Positions 24,466-36,044 of a stretch of 64,000 nt of DNA are shown here, piece by piece. The position numbers and the translations under genes are program-made. Origin of the DNA: Capsicum annuum (Eukaryota > Streptophyta > Magnoliopsida > Solanales > Solanaceae). A model generated the notes under the pieces. The model saw only the letters and a program-made list of their open reading frames with translations, made no database searches and was not told the DNA's origin. Each line of letters opens with the position of its first letter. Position 1 is the first letter of the stretch. The DNA is taken from assembly GCF_002878395.1 (NCBI RefSeq), contig NC_061119.1:46509131-46573130 (forward strand). Direction: 5' to 3'.

Positions 24466-24999
24466 GTTATCAATGACTCAACATACAATTTTTATTCACT
24501 CTTTTATCGTTTAGTAATTATTTGTATTTCTTTTTGGAACCGTTTAGTTATTTTTTGTGGCAAACAGTTGGTATCATTTTTATTTAATTTACCACTTCAT
24601 TGTTTTTGGTATTTTAGTTTTTATTTCAAAATATAAATCGCTAATGTTTTATTACGTTATTCTTTAATTAACTGGTATTTTAAAACGCAAACCTATGTAA
24701 ATTAAAGCATTTTGTTTCCCAGTTTCTTTTTCAAATAGGTATGTGTGTGAATGCGTTACACATACATATAACAATATACAATTTCTATGCATTACGTCAA
24801 TGTATAGATTGGCAAATAATTTGAATATTCAGGCTTATACATAACTTCAATGAATATGAAGTCCTATACTTATGTATATGAAAGTTTAAGTATTGGTTTG
24901 TGTGATTCAACCTATTAGATAATTTTATGAAATTTTTATATAACTATTATATATCCTAAGTTTATCTGTACAGTGTTGTTAGATATAATTTCAATCTTT

Positions 25000-25125
25000 A
25001 TGTACGTGAATACATATACATTGTCATTTTATGTATATGACTACACATACATTGTAAGTCTATGTTCATGACTACATATACATAGTAATTTTATATATAC
25101 ATAGTAATTCTATGTATATGACAAA
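25000..25125. repeat. Short tandem repeat, about 30-bp unit
   Basis: Four diverged copies of 'tatgtatatgactacatatacattgtaatt', starting near 25000. AT-rich, non-coding. Confidence 0.5.
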
Positions 25126-25828
25126 AATATGTTGAAACTATGACTGTTCATGTGTATTGTTATATTAATTTGTTATTCATGAACGAATATACTTATATAT
25201 TGATAATCATACGATAATTATGATAATCAAAAAGTGTGTATATGATACTTTTAACTTCAATGAATAAATATATACATAAAATATACATATTTCTTGACTT
25301 TGCTTTTGCTTTATGTATGCTGCAATGTACCTAAACATACTAATTTAGGTTGTTTGAAAAGTTGGATTAGCTATTTTCATTGTTTTGAAACATAAATATG
25401 GTGGTGCGATTTTATATTTTTGTGATGAATTCATGCTTTCATGTCATTGAATAGTTAAAATATGAAAATGCATAAGCTAATCTAATAGGTTGAATTAGAT
25501 TAATAGCTTGAAAATAGAATATCCATAAATCAATTATATGTATAATTACATAAATATTTTGTATATATTGTTATCACTTCTATAAGATTAACATATAATA
25601 ACTTTTATAACACATATACCTACGTTATAACAAAAAGTAATAGGGACAACACACAATATCATGCAGAAAAAATAGTTTAACTACTAATCCAACAACATAA
25701 GTTAATATGTTCTAATAACTTTGTACATACAAAACACCTAAATTAGTTTAATAATTCAGAATCCTAACAAATCCACAAAAGAAAAAAAGATTTTCACCAT
25801 AAGCATCTTTAAAACTATTCAATGCTAA

Positions 25829-26046
25829 CTATTCTTGTTTCACTAGGTATGGAGATAAATTTTGTTCTTGGCCTTGGAGGGTCGTCATTATCACTAACAT
25901 AACATTTCTTTGCTTTTTGTAAACCATAATCTGAAGAAGTGACGCATATCTCATACGATGGTATCCTGCTTCAAAATCAACAGAAGGCACAACATTTTCT
26001 TTAATTAGGTATTCTATATACCCAACAATAAACACTCCACAGTCCC
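25829..26046 (-). pseudogene. Last exon of a Ulp1-like cysteine protease gene
   Basis: The minus strand reads GDCGVFIVGYIEYLIKENV, then VDFEAGYHRMRYASLL and a stop at 25829. GDCGVF holds the catalytic Cys of the C48 (Ulp1/SENP) peptidases, enzymes that remove or mature SUMO; MULEs in plants often carry a copy. A consensus splice acceptor (TGCATGTAG|GG) sits just before this exon, so it was once spliced to upstream exons to the right. The His and Asp of the triad would be on those exons, which I cannot identify. The L1 insertion and the surrounding decay argue for a pseudogene. Confidence 0.65.
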
Positions 26047-26074
26047 CTACATGCAAACAATATACATACATATT

Positions 26075-26215
26075 TAATATTTTATAAATAGACTGACCAC
26101 TACTAAAGCACAGTCACATTAATAAATTAAAACACATAACGCTACCCACACTAACAACTATATTCAAAAATATATTAAAAAATAAAAATCTCACATTACT
26201 GAAAAAATACTGATA
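26075..26215. repeat. Local repeat, copy C
   Basis: Resembles 26425-26640 and 31597-31775 in order: actgaccactactaaagcaca..., tattcaaaaatat..., aaaatctcacattactgaaaaaa. The most diverged of three copies. It lies in what would be the intron before the Ulp1 last exon. Confidence 0.5.
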
Positions 26216-26424
26216 TGCATATTGCATCAAAATGATCAATCAAAGCATACTCCAAAACAACTTAATCCCATAGACCTTTCTGTCTTAAAATATTGATTAT
26301 GCGTAACAGTAACATATATACATAACTTCTGATTTGTATATTGATATAACTAAAGCAAATAATTCCTACAGAAACTATAAAAAACGATACACAAAGTTTG
26401 TGATGTGTATGAACTATACATATC

Positions 26425-26640
26425 ATTATAGTTCAAATACGTACCAGCAGTTATGTATATGCAGCATATAAATCAGTTATGTATATGTACCATATACATA
26501 AGTATTGATATATATATATATATACACTGACAACTACTAATGCACCATCAAATTCATGAAAAAATTAACATAATAATGCAAAACTAACAATCATACTCAA
26601 AAATCAAAAAATCTCACATTGATGAAAAAAACACTACATC
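26425..26640. repeat. Local repeat, copy A (left of the L1)
   Basis: Shares with copy B: aaatacgtaccagcagttat, catatacataagta, acactgacaactactaatgc, aaactaacaatcat and attgatgaaaaaa, in the same order and spacing apart from small indels. It contains a (TA)n run at about 26510. Confidence 0.8.
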
Positions 26641-26713
26641 CCAGTACAATGATATATGCTCTCTAGAAATGCTCTCGGTGCACGTTAGTTAACGTACGCT
26701 GAATTAGGCTGCC

Positions 26714-28160
26714 ATGGCTAGAGGGCGAGGAAGAGGACGGGGGCGAGGTCGAGGAAGGCCCCTAAAGATAATAATAACTTCTTTCGGTAGTTCGAATACT
26801 ACTAGGAAGCAAAACCCACAGAATGCCAAGTTTATAACACCACCGCCAGGAATCGAGATACTGGAGCAAAGAACAGACACTATAAATGGCACCGTAACAA
26901 CTGTAAAAAAGTTCCAATTAATTGATACACCACCGACTTTCAGCAAAGTTGATGAATCTGGGCCTTCTACAAGTGAGCACAATGCGAGTGTACATAGAGC
27001 ACCGATACCAGCTGATGACCTGCAGATTTCTAAAGAGATACCTCCACATCTAGCAGAGGAGGAATATCAGAGGAAAGAAAAAGGGAAAGCTACTACTGAA
27101 ACATGGGTAAACCTGTTTGAGAAGAATAGATTTGCAGCCAATGGTATGCCTCTGAACTACATAGCTCCATCAATAGAGAATGACAAAAGTATAGCTGAAT
27201 TGGAGAAAAGTGAGGTAACTAAAGAAACACAAAAATGGAAGAGTGCGCTAATTGGGTATGTAATTGGGGCAAACCCTGGGTATAATATGATGATGCAATA
27301 CATTACCCAAAACTGGAAAGGAATAGCCCAGCCAGAGTTATATATGCATGAGGAAGGATATTTCATTGTCCGATTATAGTCACTACATGATATACATGAG
27401 GTACTATGCTCTGGACCATACACAATCAACAATCGACCTATCATCCTTAAACAATGGCCAGCTCAATTTTACTTCAATGAAGAATACCCCACAGAGATAC
27501 CACTTTGGGTGAAATTCTCGAAGCTTCCTTTAAATTTCTAGAGTAGTAACTCATTAATTCGAATAGCTAGTTTAATTGGCACAACTATGTATGCAGATGA
27601 GTGCAAAACTAAGCAATCCAGGGTGTCATATACTCGTATACTAGTTGAGATTAATATCACCCAGCCACTTCCTGATGTAATTACTATAAGGGCACCGGAT
27701 TATTATGTGTTTCAGCAGGAATTAAAGTATGATTGGAAGCCGATGTATTATCAAAGGTGCCAGATTATAGGACACACATGTCATAAGGATCAGTAAGTTA
27801 TGCCTAGACAAAAAAATACCAAAGAAGGTGGTTCCTACATGGCAGTATAAGGGACCTATTGCTAGGGGGAAAGTGGAGATCATAGAACAAGACCCTGTGG
27901 AATAGGCCCCAGAAGGAGAAGCACTTGAAGTACTAGAGACAGAAGCCATCAGCTCGCCACAACCTGTGCAGCCTACAGACAAAGAGGGTAACTTTCAGAC
28001 AGTAACTTTGAAGAAAAGAGGTACAAACCTTAAAGAAAGTAGTCTGAATATGAGTATGCCTAATATTGCATTTAAAAATATATTTTCAAGTAACCAAGAT
28101 GAGTTAGGTGAAGTAAATTTGGTCCCTCCTGATAGAGGGAAAATCTGCAAAACCATATGA
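26714..28160 (+). pseudogene. L1 ORF1 (RNA-binding, DUF4283 type), broken
   Basis: Starts MARGRGRGRGRGRGRPLK, a strongly basic Arg/Gly tract typical of such ORF1 proteins. The DUF4283-like core includes AELEKS...WKSALIGYVIGANPGY, YFIVRL, and past a TAG at 27377, GPYTINNRPIILKQW. A second TAG lies at about 27539. The knuckle region YQRCQIIGHTCHKDQ is at about 27750-27793, followed by TAA. After a frame change the tail runs 27966-28160 and its TGA overlaps the ATG of ORF2 (ATGA at 28157-28160). ORF1 would coat the element RNA. Confidence 0.8.
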
Positions 28161-31100
28161 CTTGGCTAATTTGGAATATTAGAGGTGTGAATAAGAGGTA
28201 TAAGCAGAAGAAAGTAAAAAACCTGCTGCGGAATAAACATATAGACTTAGTAGGTTTAGTAGAAACTAAATTCAAGGCTTATAAAGCTACCTAAGTCAGT
28301 GCCAATATTTCACCATCTTGGGAAAACTACACAACTAAAATGCTGCTGAGAATGAACGAATGTGATTACTATGGGACACTAGAAAATATCATGTCACTTT
28401 ACTACATGAAGAGATACAAATCATGCACTGCCAGGTTAGAGATCTAGCAGAAGGAGCAGATTATCTTATCACAATTGTATATGGCTGTAATACTGTTGCT
28501 TAGAGAATATATCTATGAGATCAACTAAGAGAAATATCATAGGGTGTGCATCTCCCTTGGATGATTAGTGGTGATTTTAATGCTCTACTACACCCACAGG
28601 ACAGAAATGCAGGGACCCCAGTACAATTTAGTGAATTAAAAGACTTTGTGCAATGCCTACAAGATTGTGCATTATATGAATTGACATGGAGAGGTGAATA
28701 TTACACATGGTCCAACAGACAGATGGGAGATGATAGAATTAGAAGAAGAATTGATAAAACACTAGGAAATAGTATGTGGATGCAACAATGGGAACATGTG
28801 CCAGTGGAGTATAGCCTTCCAAATGTTTCAGACCATTCCCCTATGTTCATAAAACTTACAAGGTTACAGCAACACACCAGGGTACCCTTCAAATTCCTTA
28901 ATGTATGGGCAGAACATAGAGAATTCTTGCATACTGTGGAAATAAGATGGCATAGTGTAAAAAACAAAGAACCTGACAAGAATTTATGGTTGAAACTTAA
29001 AGGGCTTCAGTCTAATTTGAAAGCGCTCAACAACCAGGAGTTTAGAGCCACAGCCCAGAAGATAGAACAAGCAAGAGTTGACCTGCAACACATCCAAGAG
29101 AGCATATTACAAGGTCATACTATATATTACAAGCTTAGGAGAAGGTAGCATTACAAACTCTTGAAAAGTGGTCTACAATAGAGGAAAGCATCATGAAACA
29201 AAAGTCTAGGGCATAATGGATCAAACTAGGAGATGCCAATACAAAGTATTTCTCGGCAGTGGTCAAGGAAAGGGTACAGAGAAAGGCCATTAGTATAATT
29301 ACTAGCCTAGGTGGTGCCATATTAACTGAAATGAGGGATATAAAAGAGGAGATCATCTCCTTCTACAAAGGACTTATGGGAGCAGCAGTAAAGATCTTAC
29401 CTGTTGTTGATGTTACAATTATGCAGAAGGGACCCAAGCTACAACAGAAGCAGAAACTCTTATTGTGTGAACCTATAACTAAAGCTGAAATCCTCAAGAG
29501 TTTGAAAACTATAGGAGATGATAAAGCTCCTGGATCGGATGGATACAATGCAACGTTTTTTAAGAAAACCTGGCAAACATCTCTACTGTACAGGCCTTCT
29601 TTGATACAGGTAAACTGTATAAACCTCTCAATTGTGCTTTGGTTACTCTGGAGCCCAAAATTTAAAACCCTATCACAGTTAACGACTATCGACCAATATC
29701 TTGCTGCTCAGTTATATAAAAAGTAATTGCTAAGATCCTTACAAGCAGGCTTCATCCCATCATGCCAACTCTTATTAATAAAGCTCATTCTGGATTTATA
29801 CCGGGAAAGAAAATAGGAGATAGCATCATCATGGCACCTGAACTAATTAAAGGCTATAATAGAAAGCATATATCTCGCAGAGCCATGATTAAAGTGGACC
29901 TACAGAAGGTGTATGACTTGGTTGAATGGGTGTACCTATTCCAAAGTTTAGTTACCTTGGGCTTCCCAGAAAAGTTTATTAACTGGATCATGACTTGTGT
30001 GAAGACAGTCTCATAGAGCATTGTGATTAACGGAGAACCAAGTGAACCATTCCCAGCAGCTAAAGGTTTGAGGCAAGGTGACCCCATGTCACCCATTTTA
30101 TTTGCCATTTCAATGGAATACCTGAGACGTGTCACAATTAAAGAAGAATAATAACTATCATCATCATCCCAGATGTACCAAAATAGGCATCACCCATTTG
30201 CGTTTTGCAGATGACCTCCTCATATTTGCCAGAGAAGATCCTACATTAGTCTCAGTAGTACATGTAGCCTTCAAGAAGTTCACCTAAGCTTCTGGACTCC
30301 AGGCAAATCTCGGGAAGAGCTCAGTATACTTTAGTAGGGTTAACCAAAAACAACAAGTTAAGATCATGCAGCTTTTAGGTTACTCTAGAGGTGAGTTACC
30401 ATTCAAATACCTTGGTGTCCCATTGTCCACAAAGAATATGTCCATAGTGCAATGGAGCCCGTTAATTGATAAAATTGTAGCAAGAATCTCTTCCTGGGCA
30501 GCCAAATATCTTTCATATGCAGGACGACTTCAATTAATACAGACAGTGATGACTGGCATCAAAATCTATTAGGCGCAACTGTTCAACATCCCAGCCAAAG
30601 TGTTACAAGTTATTGAAAGTTACTGTAGAAGCTATTTATGGTCTGGCAGCAATGTCATTACAAAGAAAGCTCTAGTTGCATGGGACAAAGTATGTGTACC
30701 AAATACTGTTGGAGGGCTAAACATTCTTAGCATTGCAAAATGAAATAAAGTTGCAATAACTAAACTCTTTTAGGATTTAGCTGCTAAGAAAGATACTTTG
30801 TGGATTAAGTGGGTTCATACATACTATATCACAGGAGGTAATTTCCATTAGGCTGCTATCTCGAAGCAAGCAGCATGGCTCATTAGGAAGATCTTTGATA
30901 CTAGAGAGACCCTCCTAGAAACACAAAGGGGCATAGACCCTAAGGGCAAGATCACACAACAGATATATAATCAGCTATTAGCACAAGAAGAGAGCAAAAG
31001 ATAGAAGGGGATGATGATTTCCAATTATGCTAGGCCAAAAGCCATTTTCACGTTGTGGCTACATCTACAGGGAAGGCTATTGACCAAAGATCGATTAATT

Positions 31101-31439
31101 AAATAGGACATTGAAGTAGATTCAAAGTGTGTAATGTGTCAACAAGAAGATGAAACCAACCACCATTTATTCATTACATGTGATAGTGTCAAAACAACCT
31201 GGTCCAATATTCTAAGGTGCCTGCAGGTCCCAGACCCAAAATGTACATCCTGGAGGAGCCACCTAGACTGGATCACGAAGCAGGCAAAAGGGAAAACAAG
31301 TAGAGCTCTCCTATTCAAAATGGCATACACGGAATTCACATACAGTATTTGGTTGGAGCGCAATCAAAATGTATTTGAGGGAAAGAGACGACAAACTGAG
31401 CAAGTGACTAGAGAAATAATATGCTTATGTTGTATATGA
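28157..31439 (+). pseudogene. L1 ORF2 (endonuclease-reverse transcriptase), broken
   Basis: ATG at 28157 opens MTWLIWNIRGVNKR, the first motif of the AP-like endonuclease, with LVGLVETK after it; a stop follows at about 28291. The piece 28546-29148 holds MISGDFNALLH and SDHSPMFIKL, giving the GDFN and SDH motifs. RT motifs include DKAPGSDGYNATFFKK (29520), HSGFIPGKKIGDSI (29785), MIKVDLQKVYDLVEW (29886), GLRQGDPMSPILF (30068) and FADDLLIFA with the catalytic DD at 30204-30230. The C-terminal zinc-binding domain is at 31134-31439 (CQQEDETNHHLFITC). At least five frame changes or stops; inactive. Confidence 0.88.
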
Positions 31440-31596
31440 GCTCCACCTAAGTTGAAAGATGCAATTGACAAATGTGTAGTAAGCTGATAGGTACTAGGTG
31501 ATTTGGCAAACTGAGTAGTAGCTGGCTGAGTCTAAATCAGTTACAGTTTTGTAATTCCTATTTGGTGATTAATAAAAAGTTAGTTACCAAAAAAAA

Positions 31597-31775
31597 ATCA
31601 TCTCATTATATTTAAAATACGTACCAGCAGTTATGTATATGTCTAGCATATACATAAGTACTAATATGTACATACACTGACAACTGCTAATGCAACATCA
31701 AAATTATGAAAAAATCACATAATACTGCAAACTAACAATCATATTCAAAAAAAAAATCTTATTGATGAAAAAAAT
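31597..31775. repeat. Local repeat, copy B (right of the L1)
   Basis: Begins directly after the L1 poly(A) and matches copy A (26425-26640); for example acgtaccagcagttatgtat and tacactgacaactgctaatg. It ends in A-rich DNA. Confidence 0.8.
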
Positions 31776-31834
31776 AAAAAAATAAAAAAATAAAAAACAA
31801 AAAATAAATAATACTCCTTTGATTTGATGTTTTG

Positions 31835-31990
31835 AACTTCGATCAACAACTTTCATGAGCTTCTTCATCTTAATGGGATCGTTACAATATTTTGATCTAT
31901 TTTCAATAAAATTAGGATCCTCATAATCAAATTCTTCGGGAACGAACCCAATAACTCGATTTGTTGGTTCACAATAGTCTAACTAAGTTG
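31835..31990 (-). pseudogene. Possible upstream exon of the Ulp1-like gene
   Basis: The minus strand can be read without a stop over about 50 codons (LDYCEPTNRVIGFVPEEFDY, then ENRSKYCNDPIKMKKLM), in a region that is otherwise AT-rich and stop-filled. Position upstream of the Ulp1 last exon fits a MULE-encoded protein. I could not match it to a named domain, so this is a guess. Confidence 0.25.
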
Positions 31991-32619
31991 ACCCTAAACT
32001 AAAAGACGGAGTATCATCTATTTACTAAGTAATAATGAGTGAATAGAGTACATGCAAGAACTTATTCTATAGAATTTTAAATTTTGGTAAAGTAGAAAAA
32101 GAAAATCTTACTCAAATTCGGAAAAAAAATTAAACTTACTTTATTGAATGAACAACATGCAAGAAATTGTTCAATCAGAATCTATTATTTTTTGGTACAG
32201 TCAAAAAAAATAACTAACCTCAGATCTTAAAAATTACATAATATTGAAAATGGCGTTTTTGTTAGAATTGAATGCAAGTGAGTAAGAGTTTGAATCCAAT
32301 ACGGTAATGAATTCAAGAATGGTAACCGCTACATAATGGCTCCTTGATTCAGCTCCTTAATTTTACGCTTCTTTCAAGAAAAATAAGTTGTACAAAAATT
32401 CATAAAGTTATGTATATGTACTTTTAGATAGAGAAATCGAAAAAGTGAAATTCTTGTAATATGTTTTGAGAGTTGGAATTTTATATAGTAAGTGATAGTT
32501 AAGTTGAAGTTTTGTGTAATTTTTAGTATAATCTAACCAAAATGTTTACTTAGCCGACCAAAAAATTAATTAAGAAAACAAAAAAGTATACATAATTTAT
32601 CTAGGGCAAATCACATAAG

Positions 32620-34065
32620 TATACAATTTAAGAGTCAATATTACAAAAACTATCACTAGTTTAAACTTTTCAAAATCTACCAAAGGTAAAAGAAAAAACA
32701 AAAAAAATAGTTATAATAGTATAATTTAAGTAGACAATTTAATGATTGATATTTTATCTTATAAATTCTCCTACTTTATTTTTCAACTAAGTTTTAAAAA
32801 AAAAATAGTACATAAGATAACGAAAAAACAATACAATTATTTGATATTTTTTTATATTTTTAAATTTAATTCAATAAACATTAATTTTTAATACTTTTTA
32901 AATTCTCTGATTGATTCAAACCACATCTTATACAAATTTCATATACCAGAAATTTATTAATACACTATAAAATTATTAATACACCTATTTCTATATCAAT
33001 CATACACAATAAAAATTCACCAATTTCTATACATTTTAGACACCATAAAATTATTGATATACCAATTTCTACATATTTCAGACATTATAAAATTATTATT
33101 ATTATTGATACACCTATTTTTAAATAGTTCAAACACCATAAAATTATTAATACATCAATTCCTACCTATCTCATGCACCATAAAATAAAACTATTGATAC
33201 CCCAATCTCTGTATAATTCAGACACCATAAAATTATTAATACAATAATTTCTAAATATTTCAAAAACATAAAATTATTGATACACCAACTTCTATACAAT
33301 TCAGACACCATAAAGCTGTTGATACGCCAATTTCTATACAATTCATGCACCATAGATACCTCATTTCTATACTATTCATACACTCCAGATATATCAATTT
33401 CTATATAACTCATGCACCATAAAATCATTGATATCCTTTTCGTATCGATGTCATTGAAAAATTCTTGAATTATCAAAATTATCAAAAGATTCAATCTAGT
33501 TGGTCTCTTTCTTTCGACACCGTAGAAGTAGAAGAACAGAAAACATTCAATAGTAACAAACATTGAGAAAAAGCTCAAAATCTCCATCGGAAAATCATAT
33601 CCACCGTCGTTGTCGCCACCATATCGAAATATGTGCGTGCAAACTGACTATAGGAAACTGATGTAGGAAAGTGACTTGAAGCTAATAGTTGACTGAATTT
33701 TGGAAAACAATGAATCTCCATAGAGCACTGTGAGCATCTATGTAAAAATCAAATCTTTGCTGGAAGTAATTGACAAACTGGAGACTTAATCGATGCTACA
33801 ACAAAGAAAATAGGGTTGCAAAAAGAAGGAAGGAGATCTGTAGGAAATAGAGTTGCAAAAAGAAGGAAGACATTTTGGGGGGAAGGAGATCTGTAGGTTT
33901 TATTTATTTTAATTTTTGTATGAAAAAGCAAAAAGAAGGTGAGAAAATGGGTAAAAATTTTAATTTAAACTGACATCTAATAGTTGATAGATTTTATAAA
34001 TAAAAATTATATTTTATAAATAAAAAAGAAACTAATGATAATTTTTATAATATTGATTTTCCCAT
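32620..34065. mobile_element. Inverted-repeat element enclosing a minisatellite
   Basis: The left end GTCAATATTACAAAAACTAT, then CACTAGTTT, at about 32632-32665 is the imperfect inverse of the right end at about 34025-34062 (inverted: ATCAATATTATAAAAATTAT, then CATTAGTTT). The interior has no transposase. Size and end length suggest a non-autonomous Mutator-like element. No target duplication was established. Confidence 0.45.
32945..33440. repeat. Minisatellite, about 42-bp unit, about 11 copies
   Basis: The unit is roughly 'accataaaattattgatac' plus 'accaatttctatacaattcagac'. About eleven diverged copies stand head to tail, with a few short ones near the right end. Because 42 is a multiple of three, the minus strand translates as a 14-residue repeat (33171-33353), which I do not regard as a gene. 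Confidence 0.8.
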
Positions 34066-34319
34066 TTATCAACACCTGCAGCGCGGGCCTATTGATAAAG
34101 TTCAAACCCAATTCAAACATTGATCCGTTTACATAATTTGAGCCCACAAGTCAAAAATTGGCTTCAGTATTTATGGCTTCTTAGAAAAGTGTACCGTCCA
34201 ACATAACGGTTAAAATTCTGGAGAAGGACAAGAACGAAACTTTAAATTAAACTCTTTTTATGAACATGGAATGAAATTTAAATTTCATTTTCTAATCATT
34301 TTAATTTGTTGGCTTGCTC

Positions 34320-34600
34320 TATACCATTTCGACCCACCTTCTATACAATATCTATACATATCTTATACATATAAATATTCTATACGAAAATTATACAGTT
34401 TCGATACATAATTTATACAATTATTATACTTTTTTTTTACACATTTTATACAACAATTATAGAATTTTGATACACTTTCTATATATTTTTTATATATATT
34501 TTATACATATACATATTTGATAGAACTATACAATTTATATAAATATATCTTATATAGATACATATTCTATATAACAATTATACAATTTTTATATAATTAT
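34320..34600. repeat. AT-rich imperfect tandem repeat (atacaatt/ttatacat words)
   Basis: Recurring 'ttatacatata...ctatacaacaattatacaattt' phrases of roughly 50 bases. The 68-codon frame at 34314-34520 is a product of the repeat. Confidence 0.6.
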
Positions 34601-35149
34601 ATTTAATTATTATTTCTAAACAATAAAAAAAAGTAGAATATTTTTCAATTAAAAAATTTATAGTAAAAAAAACCTGAAATATTTTTAAAAGAGTCGAATG
34701 GCCCAAGTTGAAAACAGTACCAATATTGTATATGGATTGCATCTGAACTACATGGACCAAATGACCCAAATTAGGAAATGATTATAAAGTGGAAATACTT
34801 TATCCAACTGACCACTTTTTGGCAAAATCTCAAACTTGGGTTATTTGTTTTTAAAAGTGATAGACAGTGTCCTTTTACCTTAAAATTCTAGCTAGAAAAG
34901 TTCAGTGGGAAAAAAATTTTGTGAGGGAAAAAAGACACGAATGGCCAACCGATCGAAACTAATTCCACCAAAATAGTCATTGATATAACAATTTCAAAAG
35001 GTAGTCATTTTGGCCTTTCGTCGGCTTTTACTGCCTTCTTCTTTTTTGGAGGATCTGTTTCTTATTTTATTATTTAATTTTTAATGTTATTATTTGTAGC
35101 ACATAACACTATAATTATCCTAACATGTACATTTTTCTTATTTCTTTTC

Positions 35150-35455
35150 TTTAACAGCATAAAGATACACATCTTATAGCTTATACATAATCTATATAAT
35201 AACTGGTACAATTTCTATGCAAATCATACATAAAAAGGAAATATATATTTTATACAATAATTATATAGTTCTACACACATTTTATACAATCTTTAGCTGC
35301 GATAATTATTTAGATACATGTTATATATAATAATTATACAATTTCATTACACAGCTTATACATATACATATTTTATACAGCAATAATACAGTTTCTATAC
35401 ACATCTTATATATGTATATGCAACGATTATACAATTTCTATGCACATTTTATATA
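35150..35455. repeat. Second array of the same AT-rich tandem repeat
   Basis: Same words as 34320-34600: 'ttatacatatacatattttatacagcaataatacagtttctatacacatctt' and variants, about six loose units. Confidence 0.55.
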
Positions 35456-35590
35456 GTATATACCATATTAATGCAATTTTCTTACCATATTGATACAATC
35501 CTTATATCATGTTGATATAGTCCATGTGCTATATTAATACATTCCTTATACCATGTTGATACAATTCATATTCCATATTGATACGGTCCT
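35456..35590. repeat. Tandem repeat, 22-bp unit, about 6 copies
   Basis: Units such as 'ttaccatattgatacaatcc', 'ttatatcatgttgatatagtcc', 'atgtgctatattaatacattcc' and 'ttataccatgttgatacaattc' follow one another directly. It adjoins the array on its left. Confidence 0.7.
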
Positions 35591-36028
35591 GACTGACCAT
35601 TTTTAGAATTAGTTTGGGTCAATTTGCAACTCCATGTCTAATAGCCTAAATATGGATCGTTTATTTTTAGATGAATGAAGCGAAAAATAATAAAACTTTT
35701 TAAAAATGATCCAAAAGGAAGGTAAGGATCAAAGTAGTTCAATGACTATTAAATTGTAATAATTTGATCGACCGATCATTATTTGATAAGTAAATCAAAT
35801 GCTAATCGTTTATTCTAAAAATGACCTGTGAAATATTATTTTTTCATAAAAATACATATATCTTGTATATATTTTGCTAGCTGCATCATTAAAAACTATT
35901 CTAGAAAAAACAGTGGGGAAAATGTTGGCATGGAAAAAAGACTAGCATGTACTGTACTCCCATGAATGAAACTTATGATAGTTATTAAGTGTCCTCATTT
36001 CAATCTTGTATATCATTTTTTAAAAATT

Positions 36029-36044
36029 TAAAGTTGATAAATAT
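36029..36044. repeat. Target-site duplication of the full-length RTE, left copy
   Basis: TAAAGTTGATAAATAT, identical over 16 bases to 40136-40151. Confidence 0.93.

Larger units (their letters stand above)
26660..31597 (+). mobile_element. L1-type LINE, near full length, decayed
   Basis: Two-ORF non-LTR retrotransposon: a DUF4283-type ORF1 with a zinc knuckle, then ORF2 with endonuclease, reverse transcriptase and a C-terminal zinc-binding domain, closing with AATAAAAAG and a short poly(A) at 31588-31597. The 5' limit (about 26660) is set where the local repeat ends. Many stops and frame changes. No clear short target duplication; instead a repeat of about 200 bases flanks it. Confidence 0.88.
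23710..32000. mobile_element. Decayed Mutator-like (MULE) region with a Ulp1-type gene, invaded by L1
   Basis: Two hallmarks of Ulp1-bearing MULEs occur 1.4 kb apart and point toward each other: the zinc knuckle of a MULE transposase on plus (24400-24444) and the catalytic-cysteine exon of a Ulp1-like protease on minus (25829-26046). Further minus-strand, possibly coding DNA lies at about 31835-31985. An L1 LINE (26660-31597) splits the minus-strand gene. Terminal inverted repeats were not found, so the limits are approximate and the grouping is an inference. Confidence 0.5.

Noticed and set aside
26425..31775. Copies A and B as a simple, giant target duplication of the L1
   Set aside because: They differ by many indels and substitutions, and a third copy exists beside A, so a prior local repeat explains them at least as well. 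Kept as a question, not a call.
33171..33353. Minus-strand ORF encoding a 14-residue repeat
   Set aside because: Follows from a 42-bp minisatellite (42 is divisible by 3); neighbouring units in the array contain stops.
32945..33440. CRISPR-like array (regular repeats)
   Set aside because: Units are contiguous and diverged without unique spacers, in a plant nuclear context.
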